Of a stretch of 64,000 nt of DNA, positions 24,001 to 36,800 are shown piece by piece. The notes beneath the pieces were generated by a model. The model was given only the letters and a program-made list of their open reading frames with translations, searched no databases and was not told where the DNA came from. The DNA comes from Brienomyrus brachyistius (taxonomy: Eukaryota; Chordata; Actinopteri; Osteoglossiformes; Mormyridae): positions 16,964,863 through 17,028,862 of the forward strand of contig NC_064542.1 in assembly GCF_023856365.1 (NCBI RefSeq), in the 5' to 3' direction. Every line of letters begins with the position of its first letter. Positions within the stretch are counted from its first letter, which is position 1. Position numbers and translations under genes: made by a program.

Positions 24001-24250
24001 CACACACACACACACTTCTGTATTCATATCATTGTGGGGACCGTCCATTCATTTCTAGGGGGAAAAACCCTAATTCTAACAATGGCAACCTTAACTCCAA
24101 CCCAGCCGTAAGTAACCAAACAAAATACAAGACTTGCCATTATTTTATTTTTTTCTGATTGACAAACTTTTAGAAAATTGAATTTCCTGTTGTGGGGACC
24201 AAAAAATGGTTCCAACAACATCAAAATAACAGATTTGTATCATGTATACT
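24001..24250. repeat. TGGGGACC-rich repeat, further copy
   Basis: A CA tract, then ATTGTGGGGACCGTCCATTC, AACCAAACAAAATACAAGAC and TTGTGGGGACCAAAAAATGG repeat the text at 20975-21480. A degraded SINE-like tail (about 24340-24430) follows. Confidence 0.55.
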
Positions 24251-25332
24251 TAAGCCACCCACAAATTAAATAATAAGAGATAATCCATAACTGACATCTC
24301 TTAATTGCCCATAATTATAACTGTGCATGTGTGTCTGCCCCAGTCCTGTACCCTCTGCTGCCCAGGACAGCACTCAGACCCCCTGTGACTTTAACCAGGA
24401 CAAGTGGTCATAAGATAGATGCATAGAAACTGATTAAATCTTTCCTCTAGGGATTGACCTTGAAATGCTTAGATTTAAAAATAAAAAGATCCTCCCATCA
24501 CTGAAATGGCATTTTTATTGTTTTAGTTCCCAACACTCACCTTTAGCCTGTAATGGGAATTCAACTTTCACCGATAAAAATCAGGGTTCTCATAAGTTCC
24601 ATGGTCCATGGTTCTTTCCTCAAGTTAAGTCAGCTTTCCCACACCAGAATTTGTATTACTTGATGTCTGAATGTTTCATCCACAAGTCAGATGACATTAG
24701 TATGAAAGTGACCATAAAATACATACATTCCATGCAGCATTTACAAGCCACATTGTACTTTCATGAAATGCTGAAAGCCAATTTCAATATGTACGTCTGT
24801 TTAGAGGGGGATAGATTGCTTTATTTATGATTGTACTGAAACATTTGATAAATGGCTTTGAGGAAATATACCTTCTGCTTCAGTACTGCATACTTTGCAA
24901 TTGGCCATTCACTGGAACATCAGCTTCACTGCATTTACACTTAGTTGTCTCTTTGACAACTATATTGACTATTTACCTCACTTTGACATCACTTAGAATG
25001 AAAATGTAACGAATTAAATGCAATGTAAATGTGAGTTGTGGTATCATGCAGACTATGTGGTTACATTTAAATATTAAACACAGCTCAAGACAGTTTTGAG
25101 CACCACCTTGACGATGTTCAAGATGCAGAGGAGGATTTCTGAGAAGGGGTGGTGACCAAAAGAAAGACGTCAAGATCAAGACAGAAGATAGAACTGTAAA
25201 ATATTCATTAGCTTTGGAAAGTGCTACCTGGTTTCTCACTACTAAGTCAGTCACGTCTCTTGATTTTCTCTGAGCTGTTGATTGCTTTGAGAGGAGTGTG
25301 AAGGCGAGAGAACATAGAATTTTACTGGACAT

Positions 25333-27738
25333 ATGTGGATAATGAATGTCGGCCTTCTGCTTATTGTTTTGTTAACAGAACGTAAGTGAAAATGTTTATA
25401 TAGTTTATTAATTCTCATTGCAATCTTTGTATAGTTTTTATATGAAATTTTACACATCGCAAATGGAAAAATCAGATTTTCACATATTGACATTAAATGT
25501 GTCTTTGGTAATTAATACTGTTCAGATTTATGTTTGCTTTTATATTTAAAGATAATTTGCATAAATTCTTTCTGCATTTCCTTTGTAGCACAATTAGGCA
25601 AATCACAAACTACAGATGTCATTCAGCCAGATCCTTTGGTAACATCCCAGGTTGGGGACACAGTAACTCTGCAGTGCTTCTTTCAGACACCTGATCCAGC
25701 TTATTTGTCTTGGTACAAACAGTCACGGGGGTGGAAACCTTGCCTCATATCCACATTGTATAATTATGAAGGAAAACCAGTTTTTTATGATAAGTTTAAA
25801 AATGACTCTCGCTTCAGAATGCAGGTTGGCACAGGAAAAAATCACCTGATCATTTCAAATACACAGGATTTTGATACAGCAATGTATTACTGCAGAGTAA
25901 CAATTCTAAATGTGCTGCGTTTTGGAAATGGAACACTTTTATTAACAGGTACTGTCACTGAATGTCTTTCGTTATATAATGAATGCATTTAATTCTCTGT
26001 GCTATTTTGTGTGAAATGTGTGTAATTCAGTGCAATACAAACAGTTTTCTGTTTGTTATATATAAATAACACAACCGAATATGAGATGTATATTGGAACA
26101 ATAATACAATGCAAATAATATTTATTACTATAGTCTACATTTTACACATAAAATATATTTTCTATGGTTTTCATACAAAATTGAGCAGACATTCAATATT
26201 TGACAAAATCTAACAGAAATTTTTATTACTCTTTGTAGGCACCGATTCAAAGAGCAGGACTGTGGTACAGCAGCCTGTGTCTGACACAGTGCAGCCTGGA
26301 GACTCTGTGAGCCTGCAGTGTACACTAGAGACTGGGAGCTGTGCAGGAGAACACAGTGTTTACTGGTTCAAACATGGATCAGGAGAATCCCTTCCAGGAG
26401 TCATTTACACCCATGGAAACAGGAGTGATGAGTGTGAGAAGAGCCCTGAGGCTGGATCTCCTACACGGAGCTGCGTCTACAGCCTCCCCAAGGGGAACCT
26501 CAGCCTCTCTGATGCTGGGACTTACTACTGCGCTGTGGCCATGTGTGGGGAGATCCTCTTTGGGAACGGGACAGTCGTAAACGTTTCAGGTAAGGAAAAT
26601 ATATTTTTTTAAATGATAGTAATAGAAATAGCATTAGTTAGAAATAACTAGTCTATTATTACTTTAGTTAACAATATAGGCTATTCTGTAATAGAAGAAA
26701 ATATTTATCTTTTAGAAATGTTATATTTTTCTTTGCTATTTATATGTGAATTTAATCTAAATATAGTCTTCAACAGCATATTTAATATTAGCTGTTAGCA
26801 TACCATCATAATCTGTATTATCAGAGCATATTTTCATTCCATTGAATTCCCCAGGTGTTTTCTGTTGAATAGGTGATTGGTTTTGATGGAAAAATGTGGA
26901 AAAATTATTGTTTAGAATAACTTAATCGATGTAGTATTTGTATCATTTTCCCCACATTTTCAGGGGATACAGTTGCTCTCCTCTACATTGTATATTTTCT
27001 GGGTGCCGCCTTGGCTGTTACTTGCATCCTGATTGTCATTCTCATCCACCTCATAAGAAGACCCTGCCAGCATTGTAAAGGTATTTTATCCAGAATACAG
27101 CAGTTTAGATATAGTTATGTGACGGTTTTTCATATATGAACTTCGTGTATTTTTGCAGTTACAGTGCGTTAACTGTTTGTGTGCAAACTGAAAATTTAAT
27201 ACAGTTCAAATACAATTGTTTATGATGCATAAAAAAATTTATGCATATAATTTACCTTGAATAAGCTTTATAATGATGGATTTCTGCAGAAAACGTATAT
27301 TATATCTATATCCTTGTCGGTGTTCATATATTTAATTCAGGACAAAATGAAAAGCTGTCCACTGAAGAGGTAAATACACAACTTAATAATTCTGTCATCA
27401 CTATGTTTTTATCACTCATTTTTTATGCATTTCAAATACAAAATATTACAGTTATATAACAGTGATTGATTGGTGAGGTTCTGCATGATCTGATCCATTT
27501 AAGTATTTGATCAAGATTTGTGAAAAAAATCACTAGATATTTGGCACATATAAACTCGTCAATTACGAATCATAAAAACCGGTTTGAATTTGTCCCTTCT
27601 TCTCAGAACCATGAAGCTGACAGACTGAACTATGCTGCACTGAATTTCACTGGCAAGAAAACCAAAGACAGGAATAAGAGAGCAGTCATGGGGAGAGAAA
27701 CTCTATACTCAGAAGTGAGATGTAAAGTTACAGGCTAA
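25333..27738 (+). CDS. nitr: NITR-C: inhibitory NITR with V, I, ITIM and ITSM
   Basis: Six exons join in phase: signal peptide 25333-25381 (ATG 25342 is an in-frame alternative with better context), V 25589-25948, I 26239-26589, transmembrane 26964-27080, tail-1 27341-27369, tail-2 27607-27738; about 345 residues. The V domain has LQCFFQ, LSWYKQ, MYYC and a J-like RFGNGT. The I domain repeats the pattern with six cysteines (SLQC, GSC, DEC, RSC, YYC, AMC) and FGNGT. The helix (YIVYFLGAALAVTCILIVIL) is uncharged and ends in a basic stop HLIRRPC. The tail holds a canonical ITIM, LNYAAL, and TLYSEV, which fits the ITSM form T-x-Y-x-x-V. By family knowledge such motifs recruit SH2-domain phosphatases to restrain cytotoxic-type lymphocytes. 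Its I exon is nearly identical to that of NITR-A, although V, membrane and tail exons differ strongly. Confidence 0.93.
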
Positions 27739-27794
27739 AACAATGTGATACACTCTTACTGTGTTAAAACTGTTTTTTACAGGTTTAACTTACT

Positions 27795-27800
27795 AATAAA
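27795..27800 (+). terminator. Candidate poly(A) signal of NITR-C
   Basis: AATAAA lies 57 bases after the NITR-C stop; a second AATAAA is at 27951-27956. Confidence 0.55.
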
Positions 27801-27959
27801 TAATAACTGAAATAGAATTTTTTTTAAATTACAATGAAATACTGGTTTTATTGGTGTCAAAGATATTGAAAATGGATTGATGGATGGATGGTATTTTCTG
27901 TTCAAAATGGATTGACAGATGGTAAGTTACATATTTTGTAATTCAGAATCAATAAAATA

Positions 27960-29010
27960 AGACTTTAGAATTTTGTTTCAATGCCTCCATGCGTAACATT
28001 TATATAAGAAATTGCATTCCTTAATGTAGGGGATACACGGTGTCGCAAAAGGTTAAATAAAACTTTGTGAGTAAAGTAAAAGTAACATGAAAAACCTGCA
28101 ACAAATGATCTGAAATAAGAACTACTTACCAAAATAATGAGGTAAAAGGATAAACTTATAAGAAGAAAATGACATAAGGGATTGGGGATAAATGTGCATA
28201 AAATAATCTTTAAATTAATGTACAGGACAGACAGGAATACGTGGTGGATGCTGTGTACATGTGTAACATATACTGTATAATAACTGTTTCGTTCATCAGT
28301 TGGGTCTACAGCAATTCACTGTGTACAGCTGTGCTTCAGAAATAATGAAATTGTATCAATGGTAGAATGTGTGCTGTGCTGTGAATCGATTAAAAATAAT
28401 AACAGTAATTACCTTGCAGTCATAAAAAATTTACAATTAAATCCCTAAATTAATGTTAAGACAAAGTGGAGTATATGGGTTATTCTCACAATTTACCATG
28501 ACATGTCAATTTTGTGTCATTTTAAAAATTTGCATAAATTTTATAACTTCATTGTCGATTTTGCCACTGGAGAAGCAACAAACAGAAGTATTTCATCGAA
28601 TCCAGGGCAGGAGTTACAGAGATGGAAAAAAATGGCAAAAGATAACCAGAAAATGATCTTATCATACAAATGTATTGTTTATTGAGGGTGACAGGTAATA
28701 TAGCTTAAAGTTACATTTCTGGCTATTTGAAGAAATGGTTAAATAATCATCAAATCAGAGCAACAAATGACAATTTTAATATATAGTTTAGATAATGTCT
28801 TTCATAAAATATTGTATTTCATTGTAAAAATAATTTAATTCTCAAGTTTGTGAGAATGATCCATATTTAAATATTTGTTTAATGGTTTAAGTTTGAGATG
28901 TACAGGTTATTCATTTTGAAAGACAAAAATACGACTTGCAAACAAGTATATGCAGAATTTCAATGTTTTCAAATAGGCTAGATGCACAGAGGGCACTATA
29001 TTATATATAG
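27960..29010. other. AT-rich flank with a possible small inverted-repeat element
   Basis: No exon recognised. A stretch from about 28482 (TTATTCTCACAA) to 28862 (TTGTGAGAATGA) has short inverted ends, and a related end TTCGTGAGAATGATC occurs near 41335. It may be a decayed MITE. Confidence 0.35.
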
Positions 29011-29256
29011 GTTTCATGACCTGCTCGTCCGATCCTCCTGTGTGCCACGGTCCCTCATTTACCTCGTGTGAATTCCTGATTCTTATCAGCTGTTTCGTGT
29101 TATTTCTGCGTAGTCCTGTGTACTTAGGCCGTGTTCAAGGCTGTTTCCCCAGTCCAGTCATTAATGTTACTGTGTTTTGGAGTGTTACCCAGTAATAAGC
29201 CATGTTTGTTCGTATCCACGGCTTCCTTCGCCTGCTTCTCTGTTTGATACGTGACA
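29011..29256 (+). mobile_element. Solo LTR
   Basis: Begins GTTTCATGACCTGCTC and ends GATACGTGACA, with the shared phrases GATCCTCCTGTGTGCCACG and GTGAATTCCTGATT also present (minus strand) in the LTR next to the fragment at 6690-7965. No internal retroviral-type sequence adjoins it, so it is probably left by LTR-LTR recombination. Confidence 0.65.
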
Positions 29257-29814
29257 ATAGGGATGCCAAACGATTTTCTTTAACCGCACACCTAGGAAAT
29301 TTAATGGCATATACCATATTTGTGTAATCGCAGGCACTGCGATTATTTGAGTCACGTCCATCATAAACAGTTAACAATGCAGCTTCATTCTTTCGTTTCC
29401 TCCTATTTGTTAATGGTCAGGGATTATTATTGTTGTTTCTAACCACATGCTGCCCTCATTCTAAGTGATAGACAGAGACAGAGACAGAGAAATAGTACAG
29501 ATTGAACTAATACAGTTCATGCTTAAACACTCAACACAATGTTTGTGACTCCAGCATGACTGGGTCGCTTGATGTAGTCCCTAAAATTACCTTATCGTTT
29601 CAGTTTAGTGTCTCCAAAATACACGCTTAACTCTTAGCCATCTTCTTGTTCATCATGGGTTGATTACAATGTCTTCCATTCTCCTCAGTCCACCACAATT
29701 CTTTCCAAACCTGGTCAAATTTGGCTCCTACCCCGGTTTCCCCGCCCCTGCAGAGACTCCTCCCAGCGTCCTTTGAATCGATTGGTGGCAACTTTTACCC
29801 ATAATTTCCTTTGC

Positions 29815-30075
29815 CCGGGCGGCATGGTGGACAGCAGTCTCACACCTCTAGGACCAGGGTTCATGTTTATGCCATGGCATCATATGTGTGGAGTTTGCAT
29901 GATCTTCCTGTGTCATCGTGGGGTTTCATCTGTGTACTCCAGTCCCCCACCCCCCACAGTCCAAAAATATGCTCAACTTAATTGGAATTACCACATTGCC
30001 TGTAGGTGTGAGTGCGCACTGTGACAGGTTGGCACCCCACCCTGGGCTATTGGGATAGGCTTCAGACATCCCCCC
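29815..30075 (+). mobile_element. Degenerate SINE copy
   Basis: GGGCGGCATGGTGGAC, GTGTGGAGTTTGCATGATCT, CATCGTGGGGTTTC and CCCCACAGTCCAAAAATATG follow the SINE order seen at 15497, with deletions and substitutions across the box B region. Confidence 0.7.
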
Positions 30076-31019
30076 CCCACTACTGCCATGGTGTTAGCAT
30101 GAAGCCTATCGTAGGCAGCTTAGGGCACCAGGCAGAGGCCTTGTGCTTTTCTTCCATGCATCATTTTAGACTTTACAATTTCCCCCAAACTGCACTAACT
30201 TACAAGATCTTCTCTCACTTGAACAAGCTTCAAAATAAAGTGCTCTGGGATTGGAAACAGGTACAAACAACAATTAACTGAAATTGAGTTGCTGTACACC
30301 CAACTTTATACGACGTATTTTACTTTACCAAACAAGAGCAGGTGCAACAGATTTAAATAACAAAACAAATGCCAGTTGCCTATCTCGTGAATATAAACAT
30401 ACTGGAAAATGATATAACATAACTTTCACCTTTTTATCTTTTTTACTTGTTTTAAAAACGAGTAAACCTCAAAATAAAACTGAAGTGTACTATTCTGTTC
30501 CAAATAGTAATAGGTGCAGGGTAATATTATTTATACCAACATTGCATGTTATGCACATACAATTCTTAAATTGCTAGTAAGCTAGATTAAGATCAGGCCA
30601 TTTCATATCTGCATGCTGCATGCGCATTATACTGCAGGGGGTTAAAGTTTCGCTAAAACATTTTTACTGTCATACTTAAAAGCCCTAACTAACTTTGCAA
30701 TTTTAACAATTAGTCCTTTTTAAGATTATCTAGTATATGTGTAATAATAAGTTTACAGTTTACCCATGATGTAACCCCTTGTATCCATTTTTGTTTCCCT
30801 AATGTTTGTTTCCAAAATGTTTGTTTTAAACTACTGTACAGTGCTGTTCACGGGACCTCTGTGCCTAATTTTGTTCCTTAACATGCTACCCCCATGTTCT
30901 CTGAAGAACAATATTGAATCTCTCTTTTTTTATTCTCACGAGATGTATTGGGCGCAGAAAAAAATAAAATGACATAAGGAGGAGTGGTGGGGGCCCATCT
31001 TGGTTTGTTAGGAAATCCT
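30076..31019. other. Intergenic, nothing recognised
   Basis: AT-rich sequence without exon, RNA gene or clear repeat ends. Confidence 0.45.
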
Positions 31020-31680
31020 GCATCCGAAAGCAGATGTTATGGTGGATGTCTATGTCGGACCAGTAACACGGCCATTAGGTCGGGTGACACACAACAGTAC
31101 AGCACTGCCAGGTCGGAGCTGAGGAGGGGCATCAGAGACGCAAAGACGACCTATAGGAGGCGGATTGAGAGCCACTTAAGCAGCTCCAATCCCAGACGTG
31201 AATGGCAAGGGATACGGCACATCACAGACCAAAACAGCAATATCAACTTATCTACCAGCAACAGCGTTGCTTTGGCTAAGGAACGTAATCACCTCTTCGG
31301 CCGCCATGAGAGGGTGGCTACAGGGACAGTTACGGCCCCAGCACCAGCCATCAACAGCCAGGGACTCCTGCAGAGTACTGAGGGAGAACGGACACTCCGC
31401 AGTGTCAACATACGGAAAAGCAGGTGGTTCTGAAAGAAAAGTAGCTGCCAACATACGGAAAGCAGCTGGTTGAAGAGGCATTGGAATTTTTTAAAAGCAC
31501 ATTGTTGCAAGTGCAATAGGACTCCAGCTGTCTCCAGCAAAACTAAATCTAGGAAACTGCAAACAAGGTGGTTTACTACAGAAATTAAAAATAAAATCAA
31601 GAGGAAAAGGGCTCTGTTCCACAAACGGAAAATAACTAATGATTTCAAAATAAAGCAGGAGTCACACAGTCATAGAAAAT
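31020..31680 (+). mobile_element. LINE fragments (endonuclease to reverse-transcriptase linker)
   Basis: The frame at 31080-31433 reads YSTARSELRRGIRDAKTTYR and then SSNPRREWQGIRHITD, a pattern typical of the segment before the reverse-transcriptase core in fish non-LTR elements. A second piece (31470-31682) reads RWFTTEIKNKIKRKRALFHK, which normally comes before the first piece, so at least two fragments are joined out of order. Confidence 0.6.
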
Positions 31681-31721
31681 GAGGTGTAAATGATATTGGT
31701 ATAAAGTCATGATGTTATGTT

Positions 31722-32125
31722 TATTAAAGTGTGTTAGTTTGCCTATTTCAAAACCGGTCATATATTCACTCCAGTATTTGTAGCAACCATCCAATACACC
31801 CATGCATTTAATGACTTGATCACTAGCACACCTTTTATGGCTAATCAATGCCTAACTGAGCTATTGAAACTAAACGAATTAAGTGACATGGTCAAAATTT
31901 AAAGTATATCAGGGGATGGTTGAGGTGCCCCTGAAGACAGGATTGGGAACTAGAGCGGTATTTTTCTAGCAGCCTAATAAGATTTTTCTCTTTTTGGAGA
32001 AGAGAAGAAATTCTTGTGAGGTTTAATATGTTACTGTTCATTTGCATATGTTCTAATGTTAGATTGTCTTTAATTTCTGAGCAAGTATGCACTCACAACC
32101 CAAATAAATAGCTTTAAACATTTCT
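31722..32125. repeat. Interspersed repeat related to 45978-46493
   Basis: Phrases GTGTGTTAG.TT, AGCAACCAT..AATACAC, CACTAGCACACC and GGCTAATCAATG recur, in order and strand, inside the inverted-repeat element at 45890-46519. This copy lacks the outer inverted ends. Confidence 0.5.
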
Positions 32126-33664
32126 TAGACTCCAGTCCACTAGGGGGCCTCAGTGAGAACCGACAAGGGCTGCACCATTTATATGAAAAGCCCGGGAAAA
32201 AAGTATGACAGAGAACAACCTAGTTACCAACAGTTTCCATATTTTTTTCTTTTTAAATACAAGTTTTTACAGTAGCAATCAAAATTAGAAAACAAATGAT
32301 ATTTTGTAATTTACAAAGTTATTGCTTATCTGAATGTGCAGTTATCCATGAATTGAAGAGATGTACTTTGTATCGTATTTCCTCAGTGAAAACTCACATC
32401 ACAAAATAACAGCTTGAAGCTCCTCAGTCAGAGTAAACAGAACACAGATGTGCTCTTGTTTACATGAGGCAAATTGAGCAGTTTCACTTGTTTTCCTGCC
32501 TAATAACTGCTGGATTATGGTATTGTTATCGTGGGAATTTGCAAACAGGAGGGCGATCAGGACTGCTTCATGAATCCTCACAACGCTGTAAAATATTTAA
32601 TTTCATTGCTTTGGTCATGATGGTACACAGAATCCCAGCATTCACAGCTAAAATATCTCATGGGTAAGTTGATGGAGGGGAAATGCGAGGTATCGTTATT
32701 TTGTTCATTTACATTGTGAAATGTACCATAATATTTGTTTAGCTGAAGGCTACTAGCATATATTGAGGATCTTTTCAGTTATTAGGGACATAGTTGTCAG
32801 GTTTCTGATTTTAGAGCAAAATAGTGCTGGATTTGCAAAACAGGTTTTATATTTAGATAGATTTTTTTTTGTTCACTTTCTGTTTTGAAAGCAGTGTCAT
32901 GAACTGAGAGAAAACGTGTTGGTGGACGTAGCGGAGTGAAACCTTTTTGTCATGTTCAAAAGAAATCATCGTTTGTCACTGTAACCAAATCAAAATATGT
33001 TTATATTAATAAAGATTCACAATCATCATTGCTGAATGCAAACAAAGAAACAATATCATAACCTGTGCAGGGGGGCCCAAACACATTTCCTTGGACATGG
33101 GGGGGTCCTTGGAAAAAGGTTGAGAAATACTGGTCTTTTCACAAGACTTTTCACAGTCAAAAGCACAAGACCAGTATTGTTAATATATGTCAATATATTG
33201 TACATGATTCATGAGTTTTCATGAATAAATATTTTACAACACGTTTTTTCAATATTTGTTACAGTGTATTGCATTCATTTGTATCTCTTTTACATTACCA
33301 TATATACACACACACACACACATCAGTATTTCTGTCAAAATGGATTTTGTAATCATTACTTTTCAATAAAAAGAACAGTAACAGCATATACTCATTCTGT
33401 CAATACCTTGTGCAAGTAGAAGGCACAGTATGTCTTGGTAGAGATAACCCAGCTCTTACAGCAAATGCAACAATCCGCTTCACATTCCAGATAGCCCTAA
33501 GGCAGATTAGTTAATGGGAAGAAACTAAGAGGGATTCAGGGGTATCTATAGTAACCTTTGTCAAATTTAACTTTTTGCATTCAGCTCTCCTTTGTTTGTG
33601 AATGTGCTGGTGGTATGGTCCAGGTCCATCAGTTATATAAGTATATATAATGAATGTTTCTATG
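32126..33664. other. Intergenic between NITR-C and map4k2 3' ends
   Basis: No exon recognised. Contains a 12-bp foldback around 33126-33178 (AATACTGGTCTT with AAGACCAGTATT) and a CA tract at 33307-33322. Confidence 0.45.
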
Positions 33665-33670
33665 TTTATT
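33665..33670 (-). terminator. Candidate poly(A) signal of map4k2
   Basis: AATAAA on the minus strand about 220 bases past the map4k2 stop codon. Confidence 0.45.
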
Positions 33671-33888
33671 GTCTGTTGACACCATTCAAGTTTGGGGTTT
33701 TTTTAGGTTGTGGTTATTGTACTTCATACTAGACTGTCCTGATTTCTGACCCAGATCAAAACAGAGTTTCACCTTGACCAGGAGGACAAGGCCCTGTCCT
33801 GTGAAGTGGACACCTTGCGCCCTCTTGCTTTGGTTCCTTGGCAGCTGGCTGCCTCTCTCCACTTTCTCCCTCCTCTCTGTTTCTTCCC

Positions 33889-36800
33889 TCAGTAGCTGCT
33901 CTCGTGGCCGGTCAGCATGTAAAGATTGCTAGTGACAGACGGAACTCCCGTTGGGGTACTCTGCAAGACGATGTCTCTAAAATAATGACAAAAAAAAAGC
34001 AACAGGACAAGACGTTTTTATCTGGCTAGAACCTCTGGATTATTCAAAATATTCAGGACACCTTAATAAAGACCCTTTTATATGATGATATTATTAAAAT
34101 TCTTGCCAGGATTTTTTTGATATTGATTAAAATATTCATGCTCTAGAATAGCACCTGAAGTAGTACCTGTATGGAGTTACTTTTGTGAAAATATACTGTG
34201 GTACTAATGGCAATCCATTGCAATTTATTTGTGTGAATTCTATATAAAGACAGCTGTAAAGTTCATAACTAATACATTTTTAAAAATGTCAATGTTTATG
34301 TTTAGACCGGATGCTTTAAAACGAAGGTGATGCTTGAAATCATTGTTCTTCAAGTAATTTTCTACAGTATCTAGTGGTTACCTGTGGTAAAAATCACATC
34401 AGTCAGGCCTATTGATGTTTCATACAAAAGCTAGTAATGGTTGTTAATTAAATAATAGAGTGTTCCGTTTTGGTTCTTTGATCCTCTCTAACAGCATATC
34501 ATTGCTACACTGATGCAAAACACTACAGTCCTGGTAAAGTTTTGAGAATGACACAAGTATTGGTTTTCACTAAGTCTGCTGCCTCAGTTTGTATGATGGC
34601 AATTTGCATAATCTCCAGAATGTTCATTGCTTAATCCCAAAAAACCATTTCCACTGCATTTCATCCCTGCCACAGAAGAACCTGTTGACATCATTTCAGT
34701 GATTCTCTTGTTAACACAGGTGTTAACACAGCCTGGAGGTCACTCTGTCATGCTAATTGAGTTATAATAGCAGACTGGGTGCTTTAAAGGAGGGTGGTGC
34801 TTGAAATCATTGTTCTTCCTCTGTTATCTGCAAGCAAACACAGGGAGTCTTCATTGCTTTGCATAAAAAGGTCTTCACGGGCAAGGATATTTCTGCTAGA
34901 AAGATTGCACCTAAATCAACCATTTATTGGATCATCATGAACTTTAAGGAGAGAGGTTCAATTGTTACAAAGAAGGCTTCAGGGTGCCCAAGAAAGTCCA
35001 GTAAACACCAGGACTATGTTCTAGAGTTGATTCATCTGCGGGATCGGGGCACCACCAGTGCAGAGGGTGCTCAGGGACGGCAGCAGGTAGGTGTGAGTGC
35101 ATCTGCGCACACAGTGAGGAGAAGGCTTTTGGAGGATGGCCTGGTGTCAAGAAGGGCAGCAAAGAAGCCACTTCTCTCCAAGAAAAACATCAGGGACAGA
35201 CTGATATTCTGCAAAAGGTACAGGGATTGGACTTCTGAGGACTGGGGTAAACTTATTTTCTCTGATGAATCCCCTTTCCAATTGTTTGGGGCATCCAGAA
35301 AAATGATTGTCCAGAGAAGAAATGGTGAGAAGAAAAGGTGAGCGCTACCTCCGGTGTCATGCCAACAGTAAAGCATCCTGAGACCATTCATGTCTGGTGC
35401 TGTTTCTCAGTCAAGGGCTTGGGATCACTCACAAGTTTGCCCAAGAACCCAGCCATGAATAAAGAATGGTACCAAAACATCCTCCGAGAGCAACTTCTCC
35501 CAACCATCCAAGAACAGTTAAGTGATGAACAATGCCTCTTCCAGGATGATGGAGCATCATGCCATAAGGAAAAAGTGATACCTCAGTGGCTTGGGGAAGA
35601 AAACATTGACATTTTGGGTCCATGGCCAGGAAACTCACTAGACCTTAATATCATTGAGAACTTGTGGTCAATCCTCAAGAGGGGGGGACATGCCAGGGCA
35701 AATTGCAGAGGTCTTGAAAAAGAAGGGCCAACGCTGCAAATATTGACTCTGCATGAAATGCTCGTAATTATACTTCAGGATACCATAGAAGCATCTGACA
35801 AAAGATCTACAAACACTGAAACAGCAAACTTTGTGAAAACCAACACTTTTTCAATTCTCAAAGCTATGGCAACGACTGCAGACTTGGTTACAGTGGAATA
35901 TAGGAAAAAGAACGTGGTGATTCTGAAATTTACTTTGACTTTTATATCATTGCCAACAGTAGGAACCCAAGATATTTCACATTTTGCCTGGTCAGCATCA
36001 TTCCATTTGTTAATATACATCCATTCCTGCACCTCAGACCGAAACACATTCCAAAAAAAAGTTGGGACTGTACAGCCTTCACCACTTTGTAATGTTTCCA
36101 TTCCTTCTCACAACACTTAAAAGACGTTTTGGCACTGAGACTACTAAGCGATGAGGCATTTTAGGTGTCATTTTGTCCTATTCTTCCTACACATACATCT
36201 TAAGGTACGCAATAGTACACGGTCATCGTTCTCACATTTTCCATTTCAAAATTCTCTGCACATTCTCTATTGGGATCAGGTCAGGACTGCAGGCAGGCAG
36301 GCCAGTCCAGTACCCATACCTTATTCTTCTGCAACCGTGCCTTTGTAATATGTGCAGAATGTGGTTTTGCATTGTCTTGATGAAAAATGCATGGAACTCC
36401 CTTGAAAAAATGTTGTCTTGATGGCAGCATATGTTGCTCTAATTTCAGTGTACTTTTCTGCATTAATGGTGCCATCACAAAAGTACAAATTACCTTTGTC
36501 AAGGGCACTGACAGAACCCCAGACAATGGCAGACCCTGGCTTTTGGACAGGTTGCTTATAATAGTCTGGATGGTCCTTTTTGTCTTTGGTCCAGAGCACA
36601 CAGTACCACCCGTTTCCACTGTCTGAAGGTCCATCCCAGAAGCCTCAGGACCCAGAGAAGTCAATGCCACTTCTAGACATAATATAAAACTTCCTTTTTG
36701 CACAGTTAAGTTTTAAGTGGCGTTTGTGAGTGTAACTCCAAATTGTAGTGTTTGTGAAAGGTTTGCCAAAGTAATCCCTTGTGAATGTGGTTATATCAGC

